A DNA stretch of 64,000 nucleotides from Crocinitomicaceae bacterium (lineage in GTDB: Bacteria; Bacteroidota; Bacteroidia; Flavobacteriales_D; Crocinitomicaceae). This document shows, one piece after another, positions 50,769 through 60,076 of the stretch (the first letter of the stretch is position 1; each line of letters opens with the position of its first letter). The notes below the pieces were generated by a model, which saw nothing but the letters and a program-made list of their open reading frames with translations, made no database searches and was not told where the DNA came from. The position numbers were made by a program, and so were the translations under genes. The stretch is from positions 413,562-477,561 of the forward strand of contig JAMLHA010000001.1 in assembly GCA_023957475.1 (NCBI GenBank), in the 5' to 3' direction.

Positions 50769-52001
50769 ATGAAGAAGATACTTATCAAAAATATCAAAGG
50801 ATTGATTCAGGTTGGCGAGGATATTCCTACCGTTATTAAAGGGAAAAGCATGAATCAGTTGCCTATTATTGAAGATGCTTTTTTGGCAATTGAACACGGC
50901 GAAGTTGTTGCTTATGGTCCGATGGAAGAATGGCATGGAATAACGGATTGGAGGGATTTGGAAGTGATTGATGCAACCGATAAGTATGTAATGCCAGCCT
51001 TTGTTGATGCACATACACATACTGTTTTTGCAAAAAGTAGGGAAGAGGAGTTTGTGGACAGAATCAATGGTTTAAGTTATGAAGAAATAGCTTTGAAAGG
51101 CGGTGGAATTTTAAATTCTGCTCGTCGATTGGGTGAAATGACTGAAGATGAGTTGTATGAAAATGCAAAACAGCGTATCGAAAGAATGATTTCTTATGGA
51201 ACAGGTGCGTTGGAAATAAAATCGGGTTATGGTTTGTCGGTAGATAACGAATTGAAAATGTTGCGTGTTATCAAGCGATTAAAAGAATCAATGCCTATTG
51301 TTATTAAAGCTACTTTTTTAGGCGCTCATGCTTTTCCAAAAGAGTTTAAAGAAAATCATCAAGGATATATTGATTTAATTATCAATGAAATGTTGCCTAA
51401 GATTGAAGCAGAAGGTTTGGCTGATTACATAGATGTTTTTTGTGAACGCAATTATTTTTCTGTTGAACAAATGGAACAAATTTTGATTGCAGGACAAAAA
51501 TATGGTTTAAAACCAAAGGTTCATGTCAATCAATTTTCAATTTTGGGCGGTATTCAAAAGGCAATTGAATTACATGCTGTTTCTGTCGATCATCTCGAAG
51601 AAATTTGCCAAGAAGACATTGATGCATTGAAAAAATCAACGACCATTCCAACGATTTTACCAAGTTGCTCTCACTTTATATCTATTCCTTTTGGAAATGC
51701 TCGTTGGATGATGGAAAATGATTTACCTGTTGCTTTGGCAAGTGATTTTAATCCAGGAACAACTCCAAGTGGCAATTTAGGTTTTGTTTGGTCGCTAGCT
51801 TGTGTAAAGATGAAAATGACTCCTGAAGAGGCGTTTAATGCGTTAACGATTAATGCTGCGGCTGCGATGGAATTGAGTGAAACGCATGGGCGAATAGCGT
51901 TGGGTAGAAGATCTCCTATCGTTATTACAAAAGAACTCCCAAGTTTGGCTTATATCCCTTATGCTTTTGGGGATATGCACATTGAACGAGTGATTATTTA
52001 A
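50769..52001 (+). CDS. hutI: Imidazolonepropionase
   Basis: From the ATG at 50769 the protein has 410 residues, the normal length. The amidohydrolase metal motif is VDAHTHTVF, and other HutI signatures follow: EEFVDRINGLSYEEIALKGGGI, EIKSGYGLS, TFLGAHAFP, VHVNQFSILGG, VDHLEE and LASDFNPGTTPSGNL. It converts imidazolone-5-propionate to N-formimino-L-glutamate, the third step of histidine degradation. A formimidoylglutamase-like gene for the next step is about 6 kb away; hutH and hutU are not in the window. Its end overlaps the convergent ABC exporter gene by 4 bases. An upstream TTG-started longer frame is rejected. Confidence 0.95.
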   Translation: MKKILIKNIKGLIQVGEDIPTVIKGKSMNQLPIIEDAFLAIEHGEVVAYGPMEEWHGITDWRDLEVIDATDKYVMPAFVDAHTHTVFAKSREEEFVDRINGLSYEEIALKGGGILNSARRLGEMTEDELYENAKQRIERMISYGTGALEIKSGYGLSVDNELKMLRVIKRLKESMPIVIKATFLGAHAFPKEFKENHQGYIDLIINEMLPKIEAEGLADYIDVFCERNYFSVEQMEQILIAGQKYGLKPKVHVNQFSILGGIQKAIELHAVSVDHLEEICQEDIDALKKSTTIPTILPSCSHFISIPFGNARWMMENDLPVALASDFNPGTTPSGNLGFVWSLACVKMKMTPEEAFNALTINAAAAMELSETHGRIALGRRSPIVITKELPSLAYIPYAFGDMHIERVII

Positions 52002-53842
52002 GAAATACCTTGTAAAGACGATAAATAAGCATAGGTTCCTCCTTTTGCTAATAGTTCAGCGTGTGTACCTCTTTCAATGATTTCTCCTTTTGATAGTACG
52101 ATAATTTCATCGGCATCAACAATGGTACTTAATCGGTGTGCAATGACAAGTGATGTGCGGTCTGTCATCAACTTATTTAAAGCTTCTTGCACCAGTTTTT
52201 CGGATTCTGTATCCAATGCGGATGTTGCTTCGTCAAGTATCAGAATGTCTGGGTTTTTGAGGACAGCTCTTGCAATACTTACACGTTGTTTCTGTCCACC
52301 AGATAATTTATTTCCACGCTCACCAATTTGTGTATCGTACCCATTTTCCAACTCCTGGATAAATTTATGGGCGTTTGCAATTTTTGCAGCTTCAATAATT
52401 TCTTCTCTTGTGGCTGTTGGTTTACCAAAAGCAATGTTTTCGGCAACTGTTCCGTTGAATAAAATAGATTCCTGACTAACAATACCAATTTTATTTCTCA
52501 ATTCATTGATTTTGATAGCGCGAATATCGGTGTTGTCAATTGTAATTTCACCTTGAGTTACATCGTAAAAGCGTGGTAATAAATCAGAAATGGTTGATTT
52601 TCCACTTCCCGATTCACCTACCAATGCTATGGTTTTACCTTTAGGAATGGAAAAAGAAACATTTTTTAATACAGGTTCCTCGTTGTATGAAAAACTTACA
52701 TTTTTGTAATGAATACCTTCCGATAGTTGAATCGTTTCAAGAGCATCACTGTTTTCGTGAATTTTTTCATCGGTATTTAGCACCTCATTGATTCTTTCTT
52801 GCGCAGCTTGTGCCTTGTTTAAATTGGCAATGGATGTGGCAATACCTTGAATTGGGCGTAATAATTGAGAAAACACCAAAATAAATCCAATAAATTGAGG
52901 TCCGTCAAAACCATTTGTATCGCTGTTGTCCAATATCATACTTCCACCATACCAAACAATGCCGAGCATTACAACTACTGCTAAAAACTCATTCAAAGGT
53001 GGAGATAAATCCCGTTTTCTAAATGCTTTTGTTGTTAGCTGTTGGTGACGAAGATTGGTTTTTGCAAACGAATCTTTGATGAATTTTTGTGCATTGAATG
53101 CTTTTATGATTCGAATACCGCCTAATGCTTCTTCCATTTTAGAAAATAGTACACCCAATTCGATACGCTCTTGACCAGCAGTGCGTTTTAAACTTTTCCC
53201 AATTCGCGAAATAACAAAAGCAGTAATGGGTAATAAAATAAATGAAAAGAGTGTTAATTTTGGACTCCAATAGAGCAATGCAGCAATGTTGATGATAACA
53301 GCTATAGGTTCTCTAAAAATCAATTCTAAAACAGCGATCACAGCGATTTCAATTTCGCCAACATCACTTTGAATACGTGACATTAAGTCGCCTTTTCGTT
53401 CATTGCTATAAAAAGAAAGTGGTAAAGACATGGCTTTATCAAAAAGATTTTGGCGCACATCTCTAACAACAACCATTCTCAATTGTGATTGATGCCAAAT
53501 AGCAATGTAGCGGAAGACATTTTTTAAGAAAAAGGCAACTAATACCGAAAAGCAAACGAAGAGTAATGCGTTTTTGGGGTTTTCAGCCACCATACTTTGT
53601 GTGAAATAACTATAATATTCTGAAACATAATGTACCATTCCACTTATAGAACCATCGTAAATGGGTTTTTCTGGGATGCTTATTTGTTCACCATTTGTAG
53701 GGAAAATCAATTGTAAAAATGGAATGAACAACACCATTGAAATTAAATTGAATACAACAAATAAGAAGTTGAATACAATAACTAAAAGCGCTAAAGTTTT
53801 GTACTTAAATGTGTGTTTGTATATTTCTATGATACTTTTCAT
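51998..53842 (-). CDS. ABC exporter, MsbA-like lipid/multidrug type
   Basis: From the ATG at 53842 (614 residues; a six-codon-longer TTG start is less likely) the protein joins a six-helix membrane domain (about 1-330) to an ATPase domain. Walker A is GESGSGKST, the signature LSGGQKQR, Walker B ILILDEATSALD, and the switch His is in IAHRLST. The membrane domain is of ABC type I exporter form (SLPLSFYSNERKGDLMSRIQSDVGEIE). Half-size exporters of this type flip lipid A precursors, lipids or drugs; the substrate is not evident. Confidence 0.88.
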   Translation of the reverse strand: MKSIIEIYKHTFKYKTLALLVIVFNFLFVVFNLISMVLFIPFLQLIFPTNGEQISIPEKPIYDGSISGMVHYVSEYYSYFTQSMVAENPKNALLFVCFSVLVAFFLKNVFRYIAIWHQSQLRMVVVRDVRQNLFDKAMSLPLSFYSNERKGDLMSRIQSDVGEIEIAVIAVLELIFREPIAVIINIAALLYWSPKLTLFSFILLPITAFVISRIGKSLKRTAGQERIELGVLFSKMEEALGGIRIIKAFNAQKFIKDSFAKTNLRHQQLTTKAFRKRDLSPPLNEFLAVVVMLGIVWYGGSMILDNSDTNGFDGPQFIGFILVFSQLLRPIQGIATSIANLNKAQAAQERINEVLNTDEKIHENSDALETIQLSEGIHYKNVSFSYNEEPVLKNVSFSIPKGKTIALVGESGSGKSTISDLLPRFYDVTQGEITIDNTDIRAIKINELRNKIGIVSQESILFNGTVAENIAFGKPTATREEIIEAAKIANAHKFIQELENGYDTQIGERGNKLSGGQKQRVSIARAVLKNPDILILDEATSALDTESEKLVQEALNKLMTDRTSLVIAHRLSTIVDADEIIVLSKGEIIERGTHAELLAKGGTYAYLSSLQGIS

Positions 53843-54112
53843 CGGGATAAAGTTAAACAAAATGATGAGAAGATGTTTAACGTTGAAAAATGATTTTAGT
53901 TAATTAGGTGGTTAAAAAAGAAGAATGGGAATCTTTGAGGTGCAATATTCGTACTATAAATAATAGAAGTAGAATACGATCTGTCTTATACTTTTATTCA
54001 TTTGATTGAAAAATAAACTTATCTCTATATTTTAAATTCGTTTACTCTTCCATAATTTATCACTACATCTAATTTTTTTATTTATTTTAGTACACAATAT
54101 CACTTTCTCTGT

Positions 54113-54880
54113 ATGAGTACTATAAATTTTGAATCATCGCTCTATGTGCCTGTAGAGTTTGGACTTGCAAATGCGGGACAGAGATTGCTTGCCGCCATAT
54201 TGGATATGTTGCTATTTATAATTTATTTCATTGTTATTCTTGCATTTTTTGGCGAATCACTTTTTTTCAATGCGTCTTCGTTTGGCGATTTTTTTTGGTT
54301 GTTTTTAGTGAAACTTCCTTGGATTTTTTACAACCCGTTTTGTGAGTATTTTATGCACGGGCAAACAATTGGAAAATACATCGTTGGTATTCGTGTGGTA
54401 ACAATGAATGGAGGGCGACCAATGTTGAAAGAGGTCTTTACACGCTGGATCTTTAAAGGAGATTTTTTGTGGATCAGTGTAAATGCCATTATTCTCCTAT
54501 GGTTTGGAATGGGATTAATCGCTATTCTTGTTATTAGTTTTAGTCAGTATAGTCAACGAATGGCGGATGTGTTGTCGAATACATTGGTTATCCAATCACG
54601 ACCAAAAGAGCGTTTTAGCTTGAATGATTTATTAAAAATTGTAGATACAACCAATCATGAAGTAAAGTATCCTCAAGTGACTTGTTTTGCAGATGAAGAT
54701 ATGTTGCTAATAAAAAACACCATCAATCGATTGAGAGAATATCCCACACCAGAAGCGATACAATTTGGTCAAAAACTGTGTGATGAAACAGCAAAATTGA
54801 TGGAAATACCACCTATTACTGAAAAACGAATGGAGTTTTTACAAAATGTATTGGAAGATTATGTCGTTTTGACGAGATAA
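54113..54880 (+). CDS. RDD family membrane protein
   Basis: The 255-residue protein carries the RDD domain at its N-terminus (about residues 15-165): NAGQRLLAAILDML with Arg24 and Asp-containing first helix, three or four membrane helices and the C-terminal QRMADVLSNTLVI segment. A soluble helical tail follows (about 165-255). RDD proteins have been linked to Na+/H+ or solute transport, but most are uncharacterised. The gene stands alone; 270 bases before it hold no gene, and it converges on the SPFH gene. Confidence 0.85.
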   Translation: MSTINFESSLYVPVEFGLANAGQRLLAAILDMLLFIIYFIVILAFFGESLFFNASSFGDFFWLFLVKLPWIFYNPFCEYFMHGQTIGKYIVGIRVVTMNGGRPMLKEVFTRWIFKGDFLWISVNAIILLWFGMGLIAILVISFSQYSQRMADVLSNTLVIQSRPKERFSLNDLLKIVDTTNHEVKYPQVTCFADEDMLLIKNTINRLREYPTPEAIQFGQKLCDETAKLMEIPPITEKRMEFLQNVLEDYVVLTR

Positions 54881-54883
54881 CGA

Positions 54884-55825
54884 CTATTTATCTTTTATTT
54901 GATCGTTCATCTCACCTCCAATGTATGTTCCTTGAATGATTTGATCACGGAAATCCTTCAATCCACCAGGTGAGTGCGGAATTAAGATAGAAGAGTTTTT
55001 AGAATTTGCTCCAACATCTTTAATGGTATCAAAATATTGTGTCATCAATACAAATTGCATGATTTCTTCGTGGGTAACGTTGTCCATTGAACGTTTAAAG
55101 TCTTCAACAGATTCTTTGAAACCTCTAACGATTTCCAAACGTTGTTGTGCAATACCTTCACCAGACAAACGTTTTGATTCTGCCTCAGCTTCAGCTTCTT
55201 TGATGATTTTAATTTTCTTAGCTTCACCCTCTTCCAAAGCAGCTTCTTTTTCACGTTTAGCAGCATTGATACGGTTCATAGATTCTTTCACTTTCGCATC
55301 TGGGTTGATGTCTGTAATCAAGGCTTTAACAATGATGTAACCGTAATCACCCATGCTTTCAGCGATATTTTGTTGAACAGCAATCGCAATGTCTTCTTTG
55401 CGAGCAAAAACGTCGTCTAGTTCTAGTTTTGGAACTTCAGCACGTACATCATCAAACACATAAGATGCAATTTGGTTGCGTGGATTGTCTAATGAATAGT
55501 ATGCTTCTCTAATTTTAGTCTTAGAAACTTGGTATTGTACAGAAACCTGTAAGTGAACAAATACATCGTCTTTTGTTTTTGTTTCAATTTCTACATCTAA
55601 TTGTTGTACACGAAGATTTAGTAATCCAGCTTTTTTATCAATAAATGGAATGATGAAACCGATACCTGGATTAGCAACACGATTGAATTTTCCTAAGCGT
55701 TCAATAACAACAGCAGATTGTTCTTTAACAATGACGATGCTTTTAACAAGCAAAATAAAGAATACAAAAATCCAGAAGATGCTTCCAAATAAGCCCTCAA
55801 GTAATTCGATCGGTTGATTTTCCAT
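54884..55825 (-). CDS. SPFH/Band 7 membrane protein (stomatin/paraslipin type)
   Basis: The 313-residue protein has an N-terminal membrane helix (about 10-30) and a Band 7/SPFH domain: VIVKEQSAVVIERLGKFNRVANPGIGFIIPFIDKK near 30-65, then TKDDVFVHLQVSVQYQV and the ASYVFDDVRAEVPKLELDDVF region. A long helical segment rich in Glu/Lys/Ala (about 185-225, KREKEAALEEGEAKKIKIIKEAEAEAE) precedes the C-terminal tail. It resembles QmcA/paraslipin. Such proteins organise membrane domains or regulate proteases. It follows dnaA by 7 bases and may share its transcript. Confidence 0.88.
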   Translation of the reverse strand: MENQPIELLEGLFGSIFWIFVFFILLVKSIVIVKEQSAVVIERLGKFNRVANPGIGFIIPFIDKKAGLLNLRVQQLDVEIETKTKDDVFVHLQVSVQYQVSKTKIREAYYSLDNPRNQIASYVFDDVRAEVPKLELDDVFARKEDIAIAVQQNIAESMGDYGYIIVKALITDINPDAKVKESMNRINAAKREKEAALEEGEAKKIKIIKEAEAEAESKRLSGEGIAQQRLEIVRGFKESVEDFKRSMDNVTHEEIMQFVLMTQYFDTIKDVGANSKNSSILIPHSPGGLKDFRDQIIQGTYIGGEMNDQIKDK

Positions 55826-55832
55826 AATGTGT

Positions 55833-57263
55833 TTATTGTATAGTTAATTTTTTCTCTAAATCCTCCAAATAAGCTCTAAATTGCTTGTCTGTTTCAGAAA
55901 GGTTAACAACTGTTCTGCAAGCATGCAATACCGTTGCGTGATCTTTCCCCCCACAGTGAGCGCCAATATTTGCCAATGATGACTTGGTCATTTTCTTTGA
56001 GAAATACATGGCTATTTGACGGGCTTGAACGACTTCTCTCTTACGTGTTTTAGATTTTAGCATTTCAATAGGCATGTCAAAATAATCACAAACAATTTTT
56101 TGAATGTATTCAATGGATACTTCTCTAGCGGTATTCTTAACGAATTTATCCACCATTTGCTTTGCCAAATCCAAGGTGATTGCTTTGCGATTCAATGAAG
56201 CTTGTGCCAACAATGTATTTAAAGCACCTTCCATTTCTCTAACATTTGTGTTGATAGAGTAAGCAAGGTATTCAACCACTTCTCTTGGTAATTCAATTCC
56301 GTTTCCATACATTTTCTTCTCAAGAATAGCAATTCTTGTTTCCAAATCTGGTGTGCTCAAATCAGCAGACAACCCCCATTTGAAACGTGAAAGCAAACGT
56401 TGTTCCATGTTTTGCATTTCCACAGGTGGTTTATCTGAAGTTAAGATAATTTGCTTGCCATTTTGGTGTAAATGATTGAATATATGGAAGAATACATCTT
56501 GTGTCTTTTCCTTTCCAGAGAAAAACTGTACATCGTCAATAATCAACACATCAATCATTTGATAGAAGTGGATAAAATCATTTGTTGTATGATTTCCTAA
56601 TGCATCAATGAATTGGTGTGCAAATTTTTCTGAACCAACATAAAGCACTGTTTTATTTGGAAATTGATTTTTGATTTCAATACCAATAGCGTGTGCTAAA
56701 TGCGTTTTTCCTAAACCAACTCCACCATAGATTAACAATGGGTTAAAAGCTGTGCCTCCTGGTTTGTTTGCAACAGCAAAGCCAGATGCTCTTGCCAAAC
56801 GGTTGCAATCTCCTTCGATAAAATTATCAAATGAGTATGCTGGATTTAAGTTGGATTCAACGTGAATCTTTTTAAGTCCAGGAATGATAAAAGGGTTTCT
56901 AATTTGGTTTTCACCAACGCTTAATGGCATTGTAACAGGCGCATTTTTTAACGATTTTTTGTTCAATGCTGGAAGTTTCACCGTATAAGGAGTCGAATTC
57001 GTGGAGTTGTTCTCCATGATAATACTGTACTCTAAACGACCTTCACTTCCCAATTCTTTGTGAATAACCTTTTTTAATAAAGTAATGTAGTTCTCTTCTA
57101 GCCATTCATAGAAAAAATGTGAAGGCACTTGAATTGTAAGAACACTGTTTTCAAGCTTTACAGGAATGATTGGATCAAACCATGTTCTGTAAGCCTGCAA
57201 TGATACATTGTCCTTGATAATCTTCAAGCATGATTCCCAAACGGCTACGTGTGTATTATTCAT
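55833..57263 (-). CDS. dnaA: Chromosomal replication initiator DnaA
   Basis: The 476-residue DnaA has domain I (about 1-85, WESCLKIIKDNVSLQAYRTWFDPI), a linker, the AAA+ domain (Walker A GGVGLGKTHLAHAIG, Walker B LIIDDVQFF, sensor motif TSDKPP) and the DNA-binding domain IV with GGKDHATVLHACRTV. It opens oriC and also regulates genes. It is divergent from the thioesterase gene across a 345-base AT-rich gap; dnaN is about 9 kb downstream rather than adjacent. Confidence 0.97.
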   Translation of the reverse strand: MNNTHVAVWESCLKIIKDNVSLQAYRTWFDPIIPVKLENSVLTIQVPSHFFYEWLEENYITLLKKVIHKELGSEGRLEYSIIMENNSTNSTPYTVKLPALNKKSLKNAPVTMPLSVGENQIRNPFIIPGLKKIHVESNLNPAYSFDNFIEGDCNRLARASGFAVANKPGGTAFNPLLIYGGVGLGKTHLAHAIGIEIKNQFPNKTVLYVGSEKFAHQFIDALGNHTTNDFIHFYQMIDVLIIDDVQFFSGKEKTQDVFFHIFNHLHQNGKQIILTSDKPPVEMQNMEQRLLSRFKWGLSADLSTPDLETRIAILEKKMYGNGIELPREVVEYLAYSINTNVREMEGALNTLLAQASLNRKAITLDLAKQMVDKFVKNTAREVSIEYIQKIVCDYFDMPIEMLKSKTRKREVVQARQIAMYFSKKMTKSSLANIGAHCGGKDHATVLHACRTVVNLSETDKQFRAYLEDLEKKLTIQ

Positions 57264-57608
57264 TGAGCTTTTTAGTTAGTTATGGTTAAACAATATTATT
57301 TTATATATTTCAATTGCTACAGTCAATTGATAAGCTATCTTTTTAAGTGGTACAAATATTTACATAAAAAAGTTAAAAAAAAAGTCATTTTGCTATTGAC
57401 TTTATCGTTTTTTTTACTTGTATCAAAAAAGCACTAATTAAATCATTGAAATGCCTTGTAAATAGTGGTCTTTTAAAATTGTGTTAAATTTTTTAAAATT
57501 AAAATTTGTTTAAACAAATAGATTATTAACAATCTTCTTTTCAAATATATACTTTTTTCTCATTCATCGTATCAAAATCTTTTTTAAAATTGATATTTTA
57601 TTCAGATT
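57264..57608. other. AT-rich intergenic region between dnaA and the thioesterase gene
   Basis: No gene was found. The region is very AT-rich and holds a perfect 16-bp palindrome ATTTGTTTAAACAAAT at 57504-57519, a possible operator. TTATTAACA at 57523-57531 resembles a DnaA box with one mismatch, but no cluster of good boxes was seen, so an origin is not supported. Confidence 0.55.
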
Positions 57609-58025
57609 ATGGAGTTTTCATATAAAAATCAAACAAAATTACGTGTTCGTTATGCCGAAACTGACCAAATGGGGTATGTCTATTATGGTAATTACGCGCA
57701 ATATTTTGAGGTTGGTCGAGTAGAGGCTATGCGAAATCTTGGAATGAGCTACCGTGAATTAGAAGAAAATGGAATAATGCTTCCTGTTGCTGATTTTTCT
57801 ACCAATTATTATGCTCCAGCTCGTTATGACGATGAATTAATGGTTACAACATCCATTGTGTCTGTGAAAGGTGCTCGCTTAAAATTTGATTATGAAATTC
57901 ACAACGATAAAAATGAATTGATAGTAAAAGCATCAACAACGTTGGTATTTGTTGCTAAAAATTCTATGCGACCAATCAAAACTCCTGCAACTTTTTTGGA
58001 GTTACTTAAAAAATACAGTCTATGA
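57609..58025 (+). CDS. Acyl-CoA thioesterase, YbgC/4-hydroxybenzoyl-CoA type
   Basis: The 138-residue hotdog-fold protein has the YbgC-family pattern: VRYAETDQMGYVYYGNYAQYFEVGRVEAMR (about residues 14-43, with the catalytic Asp18 in AETDQMG and the following helix), then YRELEENGIMLPVADFSTNYYAPARYDDEL. It hydrolyses acyl-CoA or acyl-ACP thioesters and probably works as a tetramer. It overlaps the following formimidoylglutamase-like gene by 4 bases, so the two are translated together. Confidence 0.88.
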   Translation: MEFSYKNQTKLRVRYAETDQMGYVYYGNYAQYFEVGRVEAMRNLGMSYRELEENGIMLPVADFSTNYYAPARYDDELMVTTSIVSVKGARLKFDYEIHNDKNELIVKASTTLVFVAKNSMRPIKTPATFLELLKKYSL

Positions 58026-58993
58026 AAACTGAAAATTTTGAATTCATCTCTTTTAATGCAACTGACATTTCTAATTTGGTTAGCCGACGTGAAGGTGAAA
58101 CTAAAATAGGTGAAAAAGTGCAAGTTGGGTGGCCTTCTAAGGGTAAATACGTATTAATCGGTGTTCAAGAAGATATTGGTCCGCAAGCCAATTTCGGTCG
58201 CCCTGGTTCAACAGCTGCATTTTCTTCGATGTTGTCACGGTTTTTAAACATGCAATCGAATCGTTTTTTGAGTGGTGATGAAATATGTGTGGCTGGATTT
58301 GTTCGTCAATTGACTTCTTTTTCATCCGTTGAAGTGGGTAGAAAACAGGTTGAGGAATTGGATGCCTTGTTGATAGATTTATTAATACCTATATATAAGA
58401 ACGATCAATTGCCAATTATTGTGGGCGGTGGTCACAATAACGCTTACCCGCTAATTGCTGCATATTCAAAAGTGTTCAACAAGCCGTTGGAAGTTGTTAA
58501 TCTTGATCCTCATGCTGATTGTAGGAGATTGGAAGGGCGACATAGTGGTAATTCGTTTTCTTATGCCAAAGAAAATGGATTTTTAAAAATGTATTCGGTT
58601 TTGGGTTTGCATAGAGCCTATAATGGCGAAAACATGTTGCGCTATTTAGATGAAAATCAGTTCTTTTATTCGTTTTTTGAAGATTACATCAAAACTCCAG
58701 CCAAATTACTTGATGATATTCAGGGAGTTTTGGGAGGTAGCGAGGAAGCTATCGGTGTTGAATTGGATTTGGATGCTATTAAAAACATGCCAACTTCTGC
58801 TTTTACACCAAGTGGATTGGAAATTGAACAAGTGCGAGCCTATTTATCTGGAATTGTAAATTCTGGTCGCAATGTGGCTTATTTGCATTTACCAGAAGGT
58901 GCACCAACAAATGAAATGGAAGAAAAAATTGTTGGAAAATCAATCGCTTATTTGGTGCATGATTTTTTGGTTAACCGCAAGTTGGGGCAATGA
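58022..58993 (+). CDS. Formimidoylglutamase-like protein (arginase/HutG family)
   Basis: The 323-residue ureohydrolase carries the manganese-binding motifs of the arginase family: GGGHNNAYP (first His), NLDPHADCR (D-x-H-x-D) and GVELDLDAIKNMP (D-x-D near the end). In the arginase family the first motif is usually GGGHE or GGGHS; here Asn follows His. Bacteroidota HutG proteins of this type cleave N-formimino-L-glutamate to glutamate and formamide, the step after HutI. hutI is 6 kb away. Arginase or agmatinase activity cannot be excluded. It overlaps the thioesterase gene by 4 bases. Confidence 0.78.
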   Translation: MKTENFEFISFNATDISNLVSRREGETKIGEKVQVGWPSKGKYVLIGVQEDIGPQANFGRPGSTAAFSSMLSRFLNMQSNRFLSGDEICVAGFVRQLTSFSSVEVGRKQVEELDALLIDLLIPIYKNDQLPIIVGGGHNNAYPLIAAYSKVFNKPLEVVNLDPHADCRRLEGRHSGNSFSYAKENGFLKMYSVLGLHRAYNGENMLRYLDENQFFYSFFEDYIKTPAKLLDDIQGVLGGSEEAIGVELDLDAIKNMPTSAFTPSGLEIEQVRAYLSGIVNSGRNVAYLHLPEGAPTNEMEEKIVGKSIAYLVHDFLVNRKLGQ

Positions 58994-59047
58994 TTGAACT
59001 AGGATAAAAACACCACTTACAAAACCGTTAAAATGATTTAAACTTGA

Positions 59048-59920
59048 TTACTCATAAGAAATAATTTTAATGATTTCGTTTCCATTAATGATTATTTTTA
59101 AGAAGTACATACCTTTTTCTATTTCAGAAAAAAATAGCTCATTTGTATGTAAATTTATGTCTGTTGTAATACTTTGTCCATAGAGATTATATAAGTCAAT
59201 CCCACTAATGGGACTTTTCGAACTAATTGTAATTTTACCCGTTGTTGGATTAGGATATACTTGAACGAATGACACTAAATAGCTTTCTAACGAAACACCA
59301 CTACCATAACAAAAATTACTATTTTCTGTTTGAAACACTTGATTAAACCCCTTGTGACAACAATACAAACTTGGGTCCATTTGGTCAACAATAGCAGTAT
59401 TTAAATGTCCAGAATTAAATAACCCCAAAGTGCTACCAATACCTGCCAACCAATATTCAATATCCGTACTATAATAGGGAGAAGGATTCGTTGTCCGCAT
59501 TGTCAGTCTTTGTCGCTCGATTCCAAATAAAAAAACGGTATCAACATTTTCACAAATAAGAAGGGTCGAGTCCATAGTGTCGTAAGAATCAGGCGTAACG
59601 TACACACTATCCCCAACCGTAAGCCCAAAGTCGTAGAGTAAATAATCCTCATTTGTAAATGCATTTCTCCAAAACACACGTTCACCTTCTTCCCGTACTA
59701 AATAAGTTTGTTCTGCTCCACTATAATGGATGTCTGTTCCATAATAACTATGTACATTTTTATATGTATATTCTCCAATAACAGTCGTGTCATTATCTAT
59801 ATAATAGAATTTTCTATTTGCTTCTGACCAAATAGTATTAGTATCAAGAATTTGTTGCCCCACAACCTTAGAGGCAAACAACAAACCAACTGCGAAAAGG
59901 AATGTTTTTTTTGCGTTCAT
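59048..59920 (-). CDS. Small T9SS-sorted secreted protein (paralogue of the gene at 25521-26390)
   Basis: The 290-residue protein has a signal peptide (about 1-21), a body closely related to the protein at 25521-26390 and a C-terminal T9SS domain (VQVYPNPTTGKITIS). Shared stretches include QILDTNTIWSEA, VFWRN, LLYDFGL, DSTLLICE, TMRTTNPSPYYSTDIEYW and LYCCHKGF. The family is not recognised. Here it stands alone, with no protease beside it and no matching flanking repeat recognised, while the other copy heads a two-gene unit. The adjacent Cys-Cys pair near the end of the body may form disulfides outside the cell. Confidence 0.8.
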   Translation of the reverse strand: MNAKKTFLFAVGLLFASKVVGQQILDTNTIWSEANRKFYYIDNDTTVIGEYTYKNVHSYYGTDIHYSGAEQTYLVREEGERVFWRNAFTNEDYLLYDFGLTVGDSVYVTPDSYDTMDSTLLICENVDTVFLFGIERQRLTMRTTNPSPYYSTDIEYWLAGIGSTLGLFNSGHLNTAIVDQMDPSLYCCHKGFNQVFQTENSNFCYGSGVSLESYLVSFVQVYPNPTTGKITISSKSPISGIDLYNLYGQSITTDINLHTNELFFSEIEKGMYFLKIIINGNEIIKIISYE

Positions 59921-60076
59921 AATTTGTTTTTTTTTATTAGGGCTAAGTTAGGGAAAAAAAATAGTTGGAGAAATTCCTAATAGGCATAGCTATCATGGAG
60001 CGTAAATTTTTACTTTTACCATATTTAACAAAGAAACAAACACTTCTTCTATCTCAAGATTAATTATTGCCATGTA

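Noticed and set aside
57264..57608. Replication origin upstream of dnaA
   Set aside because: Only one weak DnaA-box-like word (TTATTAACA) was found and no cluster; another near-match (TTATCAACA) lies before dnaN.
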